Assembly: GCF_964273065.1 (NCBI RefSeq)
Contig: NZ_OZ186815.1
Coordinates: 3,224,001-3,288,000, forward strand
DNA length: 64,000 nt
Reading direction: 5' to 3'
From: Nocardiopsis dassonvillei_B
GTDB lineage: Bacteria; Actinomycetota; Actinomycetes; Streptosporangiales; Streptosporangiaceae
The notes under the pieces: generated by a model
What the model was told of the DNA's origin: nothing
Seen by the model: only the letters and a program-made list of their open reading frames with translations
Database searches by the model: none
Made by a program: the position numbers and the translations under genes
Part shown: positions 1 through 6,924 of the stretch, in pieces
Layout: each line of letters starts with the position of its first letter
Position numbering within the stretch: position 1 is the stretch's first letter

Positions 1-106
1 CGGCGGCCGCCCGGCCGCCGTCGGTCCCCACCCGCCGGCCCCGGAAGGGGGCGGCGGCCAGGGAGTCGACGACGGCTCTCAGGCGGACCGGGTCGGGCTG
101 CCTCAC
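1..106 (-). CDS. Partial unidentified CDS running off the left edge
   Basis: An open frame starts at a GTG at 106 and runs off the window after about 35 codons (it begins MRQPDPVRLRAVVDSL). The GTG overlaps the TGA stop of the Cys-rich gene before it as GTGA, the usual sign of translational coupling, and codon third positions are G/C rich like the neighbours. I do not recognise the product from this fragment. Its position as third gene of a unit divergent from arsR suggests a role in arsenic or metal handling, which is inference only. Confidence 0.45.
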   Translation of the reverse strand, partial: MRQPDPVRLRAVVDSLAAAPFRGRRVGTDGGRAAA

Positions 107-297
107 CCGCAGCACCCGCTGCCGGCGGCGGGCTGCCGCTCCACTGCGGCGGTGCCGCAGCATCCCCCGGCAGAGGAGTCGGCCGGTGCGGCCGCAGCGG
201 TGGTCGCGGGTGTTCCGCAACAGCCGCCCGCCTGCGCGGGCGGAGCCAGTGCGTCGAGGGGGTCGACGTCGAACCCGCCGGTGGTGGTGCCTGTCAT
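103..297 (-). CDS. Small Cys-rich protein with three CCG motifs, arsenic locus
   Basis: This 64-residue protein starts at an ATG with a clear ribosome binding site (GAAGGAG, about 5 nt upstream). It carries three Cys-Cys-Gly motifs, two as GGCCG and one as the C-terminal GCCG, separated by Ala/Pro/Thr-rich linkers of roughly 15 to 20 residues. There is no signal peptide or membrane segment. Vicinal Cys pairs are typical ligands for arsenite, antimonite or soft metals, and the gene lies in a unit divergent from an ArsR regulator, so a cytosolic metalloid-binding or chaperone role is a reasonable inference. I do not recognise a named family. The downstream gene overlaps its stop codon, so the two are probably translated together. 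Confidence 0.7.
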   Translation of the reverse strand: MTGTTTGGFDVDPLDALAPPAQAGGCCGTPATTAAAAPADSSAGGCCGTAAVERQPAAGSGCCG

Positions 298-347
298 GGG
301 TGCTCCTTCAACATCTGGATGATCGGGGAGTCGGCTCGTGCCGGTGG

Positions 348-587
348 TCAGTGACTGTGCGGTAGGTGGACGGAGCGGAGGGCCGTCTCGCGGACGCGCT
401 CCCTGTGGGCCTCGGCTCGGCACGCCTGCGTGCAGACCTCGCCGCAGGAGTCGCAGAACTCCACCCGCCCGAGGCGCTCGGCCCCGCCGAACCACCTGCC
501 GAACAGCCCTCTTCCTCTCGGACGGCCGCTGCCGGCCGTCCCTCCCGAAGGCTCGGGACCGGCTGCGATCCCGCGTGAACCGACCAT
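348..587 (-). CDS. Small Cys-rich, zinc-finger-like protein
   Basis: Protein of 79 residues from an ATG at 587. The N-terminal half is Gly/Arg/Pro rich and probably disordered. The C-terminal half contains FCDSCGEVCTQAC, four Cys in a C-x2-C-x3-C-x3-C spacing, followed by an Arg/Glu-rich helix (RAEAHRERVRETALR). Short actinobacterial proteins with this FCDSC...CxxxC pattern are known as hypothetical or metal-binding-like proteins, but their function is not established. It is the first gene of the minus-strand unit divergent from arsR, so it is probably controlled by the operator cluster between them. The start is uncertain because the N-terminal half has little sequence constraint. Confidence 0.6.
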   Translation of the reverse strand: MVGSRGIAAGPEPSGGTAGSGRPRGRGLFGRWFGGAERLGRVEFCDSCGEVCTQACRAEAHRERVRETALRSVHLPHSH

Positions 588-600
588 GGCACGCCTCACA

Positions 601-651
601 TATCGATGGACATCGATGCTTCTGATGCATCGACGATTACCGATGTATCGA
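601..651. promoter_or_regulatory. Cluster of palindromes, likely ArsR operators
   Basis: The 96-bp gap between the divergent units is AT-rich compared with its surroundings and holds three dyads: ATCGATG-GA-CATCGAT (602-617), TCGATGC-N7-GCATCGA (613-633) and CGAT-GT-ATCG (641-650). The first two overlap. ArsR-family repressors bind short AT-containing dyads of this kind, so these are probable sites for the adjacent ArsR and could repress both directions. Confidence 0.65.
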
Positions 652-683
652 AGTTTGTCAATGTCTCCTGGTAGGCTCGTCCC

Positions 684-1043
684 ATGAAGAGCCTCACCGT
701 GATCGACGCCCCCTCCGGCAATGGCGTCGCCTGCTGCGGCCCGCTGGCCTCGGAGGTCATCGAGGAGGACGCTGCCGAAACGCTGGCGCGCACTTTCAAG
801 GCCCTGGGGGACCCGACCCGGGTGCGCCTGCTCTCCATGGTCGCCGCCGCACCCGGCGGCGAGGCCTGCATCTGCGACCTGAAGGAGCTGGTGGGCCTCT
901 CCCAGCCGACCGTCTCCCACCACATGAAGCTGCTCGTCGACGCCGGTCTCCTGACGCGGGAACAGCGTGGCCGCTGGGCCTACTTCGCGGTCGTCCAGCC
1001 CGCGCTCGACCGCCTCGCCGACGTGCTCCGCCGCGCCGAATGA
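684..1043 (+). CDS. arsR: ArsR-family metalloregulatory repressor
   Basis: Protein of 119 residues, typical ArsR length. The winged-helix core runs from about residue 33 (ARTFKALGDPTRVRLLSM) through the recognition helix (SQPTVSHHMKLLVDAGL) to the wing (REQRGRWAYFAV). Cys residues that could bind a metalloid are the N-terminal ACCG pair and the CIC of ACICDL just before the recognition helix. CxC at this site resembles the As(III) site (ELCVCDL) of classical ArsR, so arsenite or antimonite is the likely inducer, though this is not proven. It is transcribed divergently from the small Cys-rich genes, with palindromes between them. Confidence 0.92.
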   Translation: MKSLTVIDAPSGNGVACCGPLASEVIEEDAAETLARTFKALGDPTRVRLLSMVAAAPGGEACICDLKELVGLSQPTVSHHMKLLVDAGLLTREQRGRWAYFAVVQPALDRLADVLRRAE

Positions 1044-1167
1044 GAAGCCTCCCGGGCAACGCTCCGAGCCCTCCCCGACCACCGGGCGCGCGGGCGACGC
1101 GCCGCGTCCGGCGGTCGGCGGAGCCACCGGCCCTCTGATCGCCGGAACACCCGCCCTCGGCGCCGAG

Positions 1168-2151
1168 TCAGGCCGGGCCGCCCGGCAGCAGGAGGCGGGC
1201 CACCAGGGCTCGGTGCGGGGTTCCCGGCACGTCCAGGATCTCCAGTTCCACTACGGCGACCCGATCGTCCACCAGCACGTGGTCGATGGCGGCCTTGGGC
1301 AGGGGCTCGCCCACCGGCCAGGTGCCGGTCAGGCCCTGGCCCAGGTGGGCGGCGGCATCGGTGTAACCACTCGCCAGGACGTCGCGCATCTCTGCGTGGT
1401 CGAGGGTGGTGTTGAAGTCCCCGGCAAGAATGCGGACGGTGTCATCGGTGGCCTCGGGCAGACCGCGCAGCCCGTCCCGCCAGGCGGCCATCGAGGAGGG
1501 GCGACGCGGGGACATCGGGTGGACGGACACCACCTCCACCGGCCCAACGGCGCCCGGGACCGTCAGTCCGGCACGCGGCATGGCCAGTGAACCGATGTCG
1601 TGCCCCACGTCACCGAGGTCGTCGAGCGGGTGAACCGAGTGCACCGACCCCCCGGCCGCCGCCGGGGCGGAGTGGTCCACCGCGTACGGAAGCAGCTCGT
1701 CCAACCCGGCCGCGTCCAGTCCCGTGGCCATTTCGGGGGTGACCTCCTGAAGGGCGAGCAGCTCCACCTCGTGCTCACGAACCAGATCCACAATGGTGCC
1801 CGGATCCACGTGTCCGAAGTGCGTGTTGAGGGTGAGCAGTCGCAGGGGTGGCCCCGCCGAGGCCACGGGCCCGCTCTCGAAGGCGCGCGGCAGGATGGCG
1901 ATCGCCAGCAGGATCCCGGCCAGGGCGATGGCCGCGGCCGACCACCAACGCCGGAGCAGGGCGGCGCCCAGCAGCGCCACCGGTGCCGCGAACAGAACGA
2001 GAGGGGCGTAGGCGAGCAGAGGGACGAGCGGAAAGCCGCGCTCCAGTCCCAGAATGCGCACCAGCGCGTAGAGCACGAAGCCAGCAGCGGTCAACGCGAC
2101 CGGTACGGTCACCGCCCGGCGTCGCTCCGACCGGGTCGTGTTCGTTGCCAT
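1168..2151 (-). CDS. Membrane-anchored endonuclease/exonuclease/phosphatase family protein
   Basis: Protein of 327 residues. Three hydrophobic segments lie in the first 110 residues (VALTAAGFVLYALVRILGL, LVPLLAYAPLVLFAAPVALL and AAIALAGILLAIAIL), followed by an exonuclease/endonuclease/phosphatase fold. Visible motifs are LLTLNTHFG, LLALQEV (metal-binding Glu), VEVVSVHP, ILAGDFNTT (GDFN) and the terminal IDHVLVDD (catalytic His). This is the layout of actinobacterial extracellular EEP-domain proteins. The usual SRYP motif after the first half is replaced by VHSVHPL. The substrate is unknown and could be a phosphodiester or a phospholipid head group. The start at ATG 2151 has GAGGAG about 11 nt upstream. 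Longer upstream readings enter poorly conserved sequence. Confidence 0.85.
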   Translation of the reverse strand: MATNTTRSERRRAVTVPVALTAAGFVLYALVRILGLERGFPLVPLLAYAPLVLFAAPVALLGAALLRRWWSAAAIALAGILLAIAILPRAFESGPVASAGPPLRLLTLNTHFGHVDPGTIVDLVREHEVELLALQEVTPEMATGLDAAGLDELLPYAVDHSAPAAAGGSVHSVHPLDDLGDVGHDIGSLAMPRAGLTVPGAVGPVEVVSVHPMSPRRPSSMAAWRDGLRGLPEATDDTVRILAGDFNTTLDHAEMRDVLASGYTDAAAHLGQGLTGTWPVGEPLPKAAIDHVLVDDRVAVVELEILDVPGTPHRALVARLLLPGGPA

Positions 2152-2291
2152 GCGATGCTCAGCTCCTCGGCTCGGGTCCCGGCAGGAGAGTGTGACGACC
2201 CGCGATCCGTGGTGGTTCGGAGACGACAGCCGACGGCGATTCCCAGCGGTCGGCATTCGGAGCAAGACCGCCATCCACCCCCGCACACGGC

Positions 2292-2494
2292 CTCCGGCAT
2301 TCGTCGATCACCAGCACGGCGGACACCTGCACGTCCGTAGTGCCCGAAGTAGCCGAATGGGCGGCCGCAGCGGTGCCCCGTCGGTGCGTTGTCGGGGATA
2401 ATCCCCGCACTCCCGGACTCCCTAGGGGCTCCCAAGCCCCCGAAAACGACGAAGGGCGTCCCTTGCAGAAGAGGAACGCCCAGGTGGGAAAGTG
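2292..2494 (+). pseudogene. Remnant of tyrosine-integrase C terminus (left copy)
   Basis: Reading from 2292 gives LRHSSITSTADTCTSVVPEV, which is the last catalytic block of a tyrosine recombinase. It matches the longer remnant ending near 5527 codon for codon. The codon for the nucleophilic Tyr (TAC at 5349 in the other copy) is TGC, Cys, at 2328-2330, and nothing upstream continues the integrase, so this copy is dead. It is followed directly by a copy of the tRNA-Lys 3' end, the expected order at an integrated element's attachment site. Confidence 0.75.
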
Positions 2495-2540
2495 TAGGCC
2501 CCCAGGGGCTCGAACCCTGAACCCACGGATTAAAAGTCCG
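2495..2540 (-). repeat. Truncated tRNA-Lys 3' end (attachment-site copy)
   Basis: These 46 bases are identical to 5528-5573, the 3' part of the complete tRNA-Lys from the anticodon stem to the discriminator base. The match stops abruptly at 2540. The sequence beyond does not supply the D arm or 5' acceptor strand, so this is not a functional tRNA. It fits an att core left by site-specific integration into tRNA-Lys. Confidence 0.85.
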
Positions 2541-2551
2541 ATTCTGTGGCG

Positions 2552-3635
2552 GAGATACGTCCCACTATGCCCCAGGAGCTCCCCCACCGCCCCGCAGTGC
2601 TGGCACCGCACAGGACCACCCGGCACCACCCGTCCCCCAGCACCGGAGCAACCACCGAGCAATCACCCCACCTCACAAGTCACGGATCAAATCCGTAGGA
2701 GCCAGGCCAGCGCCTCCGCCGCGTGCCCTTATCCGCTCCGTTTCAGATGAGGCCACCATCCAGAGAATCGATCAGGAGGTGGCCGATTCCGTGTTCAGTG
2801 AACGTTCAGGTCAGCCCGACCACGGGCAATCGGAACCGGTCGGCAGGCACCGGTTCAGTGTGAGGCGCAAGCACCGCCACAGCGCAGGCTGGCATCCCCT
2901 TCTACGCCTCGTACGGTGTAAAGAACGGAGGTTCCACCAAGTCCGCCACAGTGAAGTCCTCAAAGGTGACATCGGTCAGGACACGGAAGAGACACTCCGA
3001 GGCCGACATCGGCAAGAGCTGCCAGTCACCAGCCTCCTCCCGCGCCACCACCGGCCAGTCCTCCGGCGGAGCCTTGGCATCAGCGGCCCAACAGAACTCC
3101 GCGGCCGTCACCGACATGCCCCAATGAATTAGGCCCCGACCACCTGGACGGTAGGTACCGTACGGCTCATAGATATCCGGCCCGGTCGGATGCTCCTCCA
3201 GCACACGCCACATCGGCGCTAGCCAGTCCACTACCTGCGATTCGACGCCTCCCGGCGAACCGTACACATACAGATACCCGCTGAACTCCCCCACGCCGAA
3301 GCACCGGCAGAGCTCCTTGTAATCAGCAGGAAGCGCTGTCCCCAGACGCTCCTCGATCACATCCCACGCGATGTCAACATCCCTCGGTTCCCACTCGACG
3401 GCGTGAATGATCCGACTGACCCATGACACGGGCCCCCCTTTCTCGAACACCACGACATAGTGCCAGTTCGGGCTCCGTCCACCCCGCCACGCCGATACGG
3501 CCCACCATGCCCGGCGGCTCCCCACCGCCCCCGCAACGCCAAGAACATGCCACGCCGCCCGGCACCGTCCGCTCTCCCGGCACCGGAGCAACCGCGAGCG
3601 AACTCCCGTCCCTGGCCAAAGACCGAATCCGTAGC
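2552..3635. repeat. Imperfect direct repeat pair of about 145 bp (2552-2697 and 3494-3635)
   Basis: The stretch after the left att copy (GATACGTCCCACTATGCCC onward) recurs at 3494 as GATACGGCCCACCATGCCC. Similarity continues through matching blocks such as CACCGGAGCAACC and ATCCGTAG to about 2697 and 3635. Identity by eye is roughly 70 to 80 percent with small indels. The copies are about 940 bp apart and enclose the SMI1-like gene. This looks like an old tandem duplication or the flanks of two related insertions. Confidence 0.6.
2902..3429 (-). CDS. SMI1/KNR4-family protein
   Basis: Protein of 175 residues. The N-terminal region shows the SMI1/KNR4 (SUKH) signature: a helix starting WDVIEERLGTALPADYKELC, then aromatic/Gly strands (GEFSGYLYVYGSPGG), and later WGMSVTAAEFCW. 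In bacteria these are often immunity proteins for polymorphic toxins, and many occur as orphans. No toxin gene is visible beside it. The start is taken as GTG 3429, seven codons before the conserved helix region, because it is preceded by a purine-rich AAAGGGGGG. The gene lies between the two tRNA-Lys attachment copies and has lower GC than the rest of the window, so it is probably mobile-element cargo. Confidence 0.75.
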   Translation of the reverse strand: MSWVSRIIHAVEWEPRDVDIAWDVIEERLGTALPADYKELCRCFGVGEFSGYLYVYGSPGGVESQVVDWLAPMWRVLEEHPTGPDIYEPYGTYRPGGRGLIHWGMSVTAAEFCWAADAKAPPEDWPVVAREEAGDWQLLPMSASECLFRVLTDVTFEDFTVADLVEPPFFTPYEA

Positions 3636-3702
3636 CCTCCGAGGCGCAGTCACCACCGGCTCTGTACCCGTGAACGCCGCCGGTCTAGAACGCCGTCAGG
3701 TC

Positions 3703-4362
3703 ATGGCCAAAGGCGAGAAGAACAGCATGGAACGGCGTTCATTCCTGAGCTGTGCGACGGAGACGGCTCGACTGCCGGACATCGAAGACGTCGCTGTGCA
3801 GCCGGATAGCAGGCGTGCCCGCCGCCTCGCTCATGCGGTACGCAAGGCCCTGCTCGAGCGGGCGCACCTTCCCGAAGATCTGTTCACCCCTTTGATGACC
3901 GCGGCCGTGTACGACCCGGATCCCAGCTTCTGCCATTGGTTCGTCGAGCCGGCGGTCTACGTCTTCGGACGCCGCCGTGTGATGTCGGCACTGGTGGACT
4001 ACCTGAGGACCGGCACGGACACCGAGCGAGCAGGCGCCGTGCGAGCCTGGTACTGCGCGCACCTGCCCCTACGCGCGGATCGCTCGCCCGCGTACGGGCC
4101 CAATGGCGTGCGTGATCACACCCTGGACGAGTCACAAGACATCAGGGCCGCGTGGCTGAAGACCTCAATGCAGGTGTTCGCCGAGACCGCTGATCCGCGG
4201 ACACGCCAGAGCCGCCATCACACCCGGCACGAAACAGAGACCCGTTTCCGACTCCCGTTGGGTGGCCCGGCCACCCAACGGTCCGAGCCCACGCAACGCA
4301 TTTGTTTGCTAGCTTCTGCGGTCGGTCTGAAAGCCACATCGGAGGATGCGCATGCGCGATAG
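3703..4362 (+). CDS. Hypothetical protein of the integrated region, possibly frayed at its C terminus
   Basis: Protein of 219 residues from ATG 3703; an alternative ATG at 3727 has GAGAAG upstream. I do not recognise a named family. Residues about 45 to 165 form regular amphipathic helices (RRARRLAHAVRKALLERAHL, VMSALVDYLRTGTDTERAGA, DIRAAWLKTSMQVFAE) resembling HEAT-repeat-like actinobacterial proteins. After that block the sequence becomes basic and low in structure (RHHTRHETETRF) and the frame runs through a perfect hairpin at 4256-4280, so the true C terminus may have been lost and replaced by read-through sequence. It lies inside the tRNA-Lys element and is followed by a small gene on the same strand. 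Confidence 0.5.
   Translation: MAKGEKNSMERRSFLSCATETARLPDIEDVAVQPDSRRARRLAHAVRKALLERAHLPEDLFTPLMTAAVYDPDPSFCHWFVEPAVYVFGRRRVMSALVDYLRTGTDTERAGAVRAWYCAHLPLRADRSPAYGPNGVRDHTLDESQDIRAAWLKTSMQVFAETADPRTRQSRHHTRHETETRFRLPLGGPATQRSEPTQRICLLASAVGLKATSEDAHAR
4256..4280 (+). terminator. Perfect 11-bp hairpin, possible terminator or operator
   Basis: CGTTGGGTGGC and GCCACCCAACG flank a 3-nt loop. There is no T-run, so it may act as a GC-type terminator before the small gene at 4352 or as a protein-binding dyad. Confidence 0.45.
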
Positions 4363-4606
4363 CCAGGTCACGATCAAGCTCACGGGTGACGAGGCGCTGG
4401 TGCTGTCGCACTGGTTGGAGGAGCTCCAGATGACCGACCTCAGCGATGTGATCAAAGATCCAGCCGTGTGGGCACCCATCCATCGCATCGCTGGGACGCT
4501 GGACAAGACGCTTCCTGAACTGTTCGCACCCGACTACAAGCAGCGCCTTGAGGCTGCGCGAGAGAGACTCCGACCTGAGGGATTGTCCTTTCCTGACCTG
4601 CGATGA
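4352..4606 (+). CDS. Small hypothetical protein
   Basis: Protein of 84 residues. The ATG at 4352 has a near-perfect GGAGG at 4341-4345 with a 6-nt spacer. The ATG at 4346 touches the GGAGG and is unlikely to be used. The sequence is acidic and mostly helical (VTIKLTGDEALVLSHWLEEL, then AGTLDKTLPELFAPDYKQRL), with no signal peptide, membrane segment or Cys. It resembles small accessory proteins of actinomycete integrative elements, but I cannot name a family. The strong ribosome site and intact frame suggest it is expressed even though its neighbourhood is decayed. Confidence 0.65.
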   Translation: MRDSQVTIKLTGDEALVLSHWLEELQMTDLSDVIKDPAVWAPIHRIAGTLDKTLPELFAPDYKQRLEAARERLRPEGLSFPDLR

Positions 4607-4619
4607 TCGAAGGTCAGAC

Positions 4620-4964
4620 CTATGTTGAGGTTCGGCCGTCGGCGTCGTTGCCGGCGGCCTCCTTGTGCTTCCGGGGCTCCCGGCGTGCCGCGGCTTCCGC
4701 CCGGCGCCGCTGCTCCGCCTCGACCCGCGCCGTGTAGTCCGCGGGGATGCACTCCGGGGCGCCCTCGACCCTGGCCCGCTTGCGCACCAACGCCCACACC
4801 GTTTCGGGGACATCGGTGTACGCCACCCCGTCCACCCACCACACCTGTTCACCCTCCCGCGGCCCCGAGGCGGCCACCACCTTCCCCCGCTTCGGAAGGG
4901 TGTCGTGGGTGATCTTGCGCAGCGCCCGGACCGGGTTGTCGACGTAGGCACGCCACTCCGCCAT
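4620..4964 (-). CDS. Hypothetical mobile-element protein
   Basis: Protein of 114 residues starting MAEWRAYVDNPVRALRKI, with AAGGAGGAG directly before the ATG. The middle holds a short strand-rich part (EQVWWVDGVAYTDVPETVWAL) and the C terminus is a charged helix rich in Arg, Glu and Ala (VEAEQRRRAEAAARRE), possibly a coiled coil or nucleic-acid contact. It points away from the integrase remnant and ends 13 bp from the convergent small gene. I do not recognise the family. The ribosome site is unusually close to the ATG, so a somewhat longer N terminus is possible. Confidence 0.5.
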   Translation of the reverse strand: MAEWRAYVDNPVRALRKITHDTLPKRGKVVAASGPREGEQVWWVDGVAYTDVPETVWALVRKRARVEGAPECIPADYTARVEAEQRRRAEAAARREPRKHKEAAGNDADGRTST

Positions 4965-4994
4965 CTCCTCCTTCGTCCGCGGGTGTGCCCTTGG

Positions 4995-5594
4995 GAGGTC
5001 GACGAGGCCGCCACCAAGACGACCGAGGGCAGCGAGGGGACCGTGCACCTCGACGCGGCCGGGGCCGAGGCGAAGGCGCACCGCGCCCGGCAGAACGAGG
5101 ACCGTCTCGCCTGAGGTGAGGTGTGGGAGGGCGTCGGGCACATCTTCACCCGGGAGAACGGGGCGCCGCTGCACCCGGCCACGGTGACCGACGAGTTCCA
5201 CCGGTTGGCGTTCGAGGCCGGCCTCCCACCCCTCCGGTTGCACGACCTCCGGCACGGGGCCGCGACCATCGCTCTCGCGGCCGGGGTGGACATGAAGACC
5301 GTCCAGGCCATGTTGCGGCACTCGTCGATCACCATCACGGCGGACACGTACACGTCCGTGGTGCCCGAGGTGGCCAAGCGCGCGGCCGAAGCGGCGGCCG
5401 CGGTGGTGCCCCGTCGGCGCGCTGTCGGGGGCGGTCCCCGCACTCCCGGGCTCCCTACGGGCTCCCAAGCCCCCGGAAACGACGAAGGGCGTCCCTTGCG
5501 GAAGAGGAACGCCCAGGTGGGAAAGTGTAGGCCCCCAGGGGCTCGAACCCTGAACCCACGGATTAAAAGTCCGTTGCTCTGCCAATTGAGCTAG
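4995..5594 (+). pseudogene. Tyrosine recombinase (integrase) pseudogene at tRNA-Lys
   Basis: Translation gives the C-terminal part of a phage/ICE-type tyrosine integrase: EGSEGTVHLDAAG, HRARQNEDRLA, then VGHIFTRENGAPLHPATVT and the catalytic core LHDLRHGAATIALAAG (HxxR), MLRHSS and the nucleophile in TADTYTSV. An in-frame TGA at 5112-5114 falls where the family normally has Trp, and all N-terminal domains are missing because an unrelated minus-strand gene occupies that space. The frame runs into the tRNA-Lys 3' end, so the integrase end adjoined the attachment site. Catalytic residues after the stop are intact, but the gene cannot make a full protein. Confidence 0.85.
5316..5573. repeat. Right copy of the integrase-end plus attachment-site direct repeat (left copy 2295-2540)
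   Basis: About 250 bp, covering the integrase tail and the tRNA-Lys 3' end, match 2295-2540 in direct orientation. The 46-bp tRNA part is identical, while the integrase part is diverged and has about 12 bp of net indels. The copies bracket a segment of about 3.0 kb. Both have the order integrase tail then att, which fits two tandem insertions better than a single attL/attR pair. Confidence 0.8.
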
Positions 5595-5600
5595 AGGCCC
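5528..5600 (-). tRNA. tRNA-Lys (anticodon TTT)
   Basis: The minus strand folds as a standard 73-nt tRNA. The acceptor GGGCCTC pairs with GGGGCCT (with G-U pairs), the D arm is AGCTCAATTGGCAGAGC, the anticodon stem-loop is ACGGA-CTTTTAA-TCCGT with anticodon TTT, the T arm is CAGGGTTCGAGCCCCTG, and the discriminator is A. CCA is not encoded. The 3' half is duplicated at 2495-2540, marking it as an integration target. Confidence 0.96.
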
Positions 5601-5907
5601 GTGGCAGGCCCCATATGAGCAGGGCCGACGCCACCGAGGCCAGAGTCTACCGGATACACCCGCGGGCACGCAGTCGAGTATGCGCCCGGTGTCAACGGGG
5701 CCGGTGCACCCGCACCCGGCGGCGGATGGGCCCGGCCCGGAGGTGTCCTGACCGGGCCGCCCGGCGGGGCCGCCATCACCGCCCGGCGGGGCGGGGTCGC
5801 CCGGATCGGAGGGGCCCGGGCGCGCTCGTCGACCCGGGGCGGTCCGTGCGCCGCGCCGGCTGAAAAATCACTGGGGCCGGTGTGCCGTGTGTGCGAGGCT
5901 GCCGGGC
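5601..5907. other. Intergenic, no gene seen
   Basis: About 300 bp between the tRNA-Lys and the DinB gene. It must hold the tRNA promoter reading left and the DinB promoter reading right, but I see no convincing boxes, repeats or coding signal. Confidence 0.5.
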
Positions 5908-6426
5908 ATGAGCGACGCACGTATCGACCTGCTGCACCGCCAGTTCGACCTCACCTGGGGCCTGGTGGAGTACCACCTGGACCGCCTGGTCCCCGAGGAC
6001 GTCCTGTGGGAGCCCGCCGGCCTGTGCTGGACGATGCACAGGTCCGGGGACGGCTGGACCCCCGACTGGGCCGACACAGAGCCCGACCCGGTCCCCGTCC
6101 CCACCGTCGGCTGGGTGACCTGGCACATCGGCTGGTGGTGGGGGGTCACCCTGGACCACCTGTCGGGGCGGGCTCCCCGGGACCGGGAGGCGGTGGCCTG
6201 GCCCGGCCCCGAGGGGGTGGTGGAGTGGCTGGCGGCGCTGCGCGAGGAGTGGGTCGCCGTCCTGCCGACGGTCTCCCCCGACTCCCCCGCCCCCTTCCCC
6301 TGGCCGGAGGGGTCGGGGATGACGGTGGCGGACACGGTGGCGTGGGTCAACGCCGAGCTGATGAAGAACGGCGCCGAGCTGGGTCAGCTGCGGCTGCTGC
6401 GCGCCGCCTCCTCCGCGAACCCGTAG
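5908..6426 (+). CDS. DinB-family protein (DinB superfamily four-helix bundle)
   Basis: Protein of 172 residues beginning MSDARIDLLHRQFDLTWGLV. The DinB metal-site pattern is visible as a first His in VEYHLDRL, the second in TWHIGWWWGVTLDHL, and the C-terminal helix WVNAELMKNGAELGQLR. Members of this fold are metal-dependent and include thiol-dependent transferases and stress proteins; the substrate cannot be told from sequence. In this actinobacterial subgroup the third His position is often Asn, as here (MKNGAE). The ATG at 5908 was chosen over an in-frame upstream start because it directly precedes the conserved first helix. Confidence 0.82.
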   Translation: MSDARIDLLHRQFDLTWGLVEYHLDRLVPEDVLWEPAGLCWTMHRSGDGWTPDWADTEPDPVPVPTVGWVTWHIGWWWGVTLDHLSGRAPRDREAVAWPGPEGVVEWLAALREEWVAVLPTVSPDSPAPFPWPEGSGMTVADTVAWVNAELMKNGAELGQLRLLRAASSANP

Positions 6427-6805
6427 GCCCGGCCGGGGGTCCCACACGGGTCCGGCGCCGCGGCGGAGGCGGACTCCCGGGCGGTGACCCGGACCGGCGG
6501 GCCGCCGCCGACGTCGTCGGTGTGCACCGCGAACGCCCCGTCCCCGCCCCCTCCGGTCGCACGAACAGGCGCCCGGGCCGGGGCCGAGCAGACCGAGGAC
6601 CCGGCTACGGCCGGGCCTCCCCTCGGTGTGCCCGCACCCCGGGCGAGGCCGGGGGTCCTCACCGGTGCACGCCCCGGCCGGTCGATCGGTTCGGGCCGGC
6701 GGACGCCCCGAGCGCAGGCGCACCGGAAACACCCCGGGCCTCCGAACCGATTACGCCGTGACGTCGGGAAATGCCTGTCGTCCGATTTTCAACTTTCTCG
6801 GGAAA
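6427..6805. other. Intergenic, no gene seen
   Basis: GC-rich spacer after the DinB gene. Short open frames here read as shadows with poor composition. I see no terminator with confidence. The part to the right holds the candidate structured RNA and a CRP-like dyad listed separately. Confidence 0.4.
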
Positions 6806-6896
6806 GGGTGGGTCATCCGACATCCGGCGCACAGGCGTACGGAGGAGGAACCCCCCGAAAGCCTTACGGGTACGGGGTTCCAGCCCGGCCCCACCC
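6806..6896 (+). ncRNA. Candidate structured leader RNA
   Basis: A closing helix GGGTGGG (6806-6812) with CCCACCC (6890-6896) encloses an inner helix GGAACCCC (6847-6854) with GGGGTTCC (6874-6881), plus a smaller CCG/CGG pairing inside it. The single-stranded parts contain GGAGGAGGAA just before the inner helix. A nested two-helix element in a 600-bp gap suggests a cis-regulatory RNA. It faintly recalls the c-di-AMP (ydaO) leaders of actinobacteria, but I cannot match that consensus reliably. Confidence 0.35.
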
Positions 6897-6908
6897 AGCC
6901 CCCTAATC

Positions 6909-6924
6909 TGTGAAACGCGTCACA
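6909..6924. promoter_or_regulatory. CRP/FNR-type operator
   Basis: TGTGA-AACGCG-TCACA is a perfect match to the CRP-family half-site pattern TGTGA-N6-TCACA. The dyad extends outward as CTAAT...ATTAG with one extra base on the left. It lies about 115 bp upstream of the gene at 7038, a plausible activator or repressor position. Confidence 0.55.

Noticed and set aside
2495..2540. A second functional tRNA-Lys
   Set aside because: Only the 3' part is present; the 5' acceptor strand and D arm are missing.
2779..3132. Plus-strand frame opposite the SMI1-like gene
   Set aside because: It has His/Arg-rich composition and no ribosome site, while the opposite strand has the SMI1 signature.
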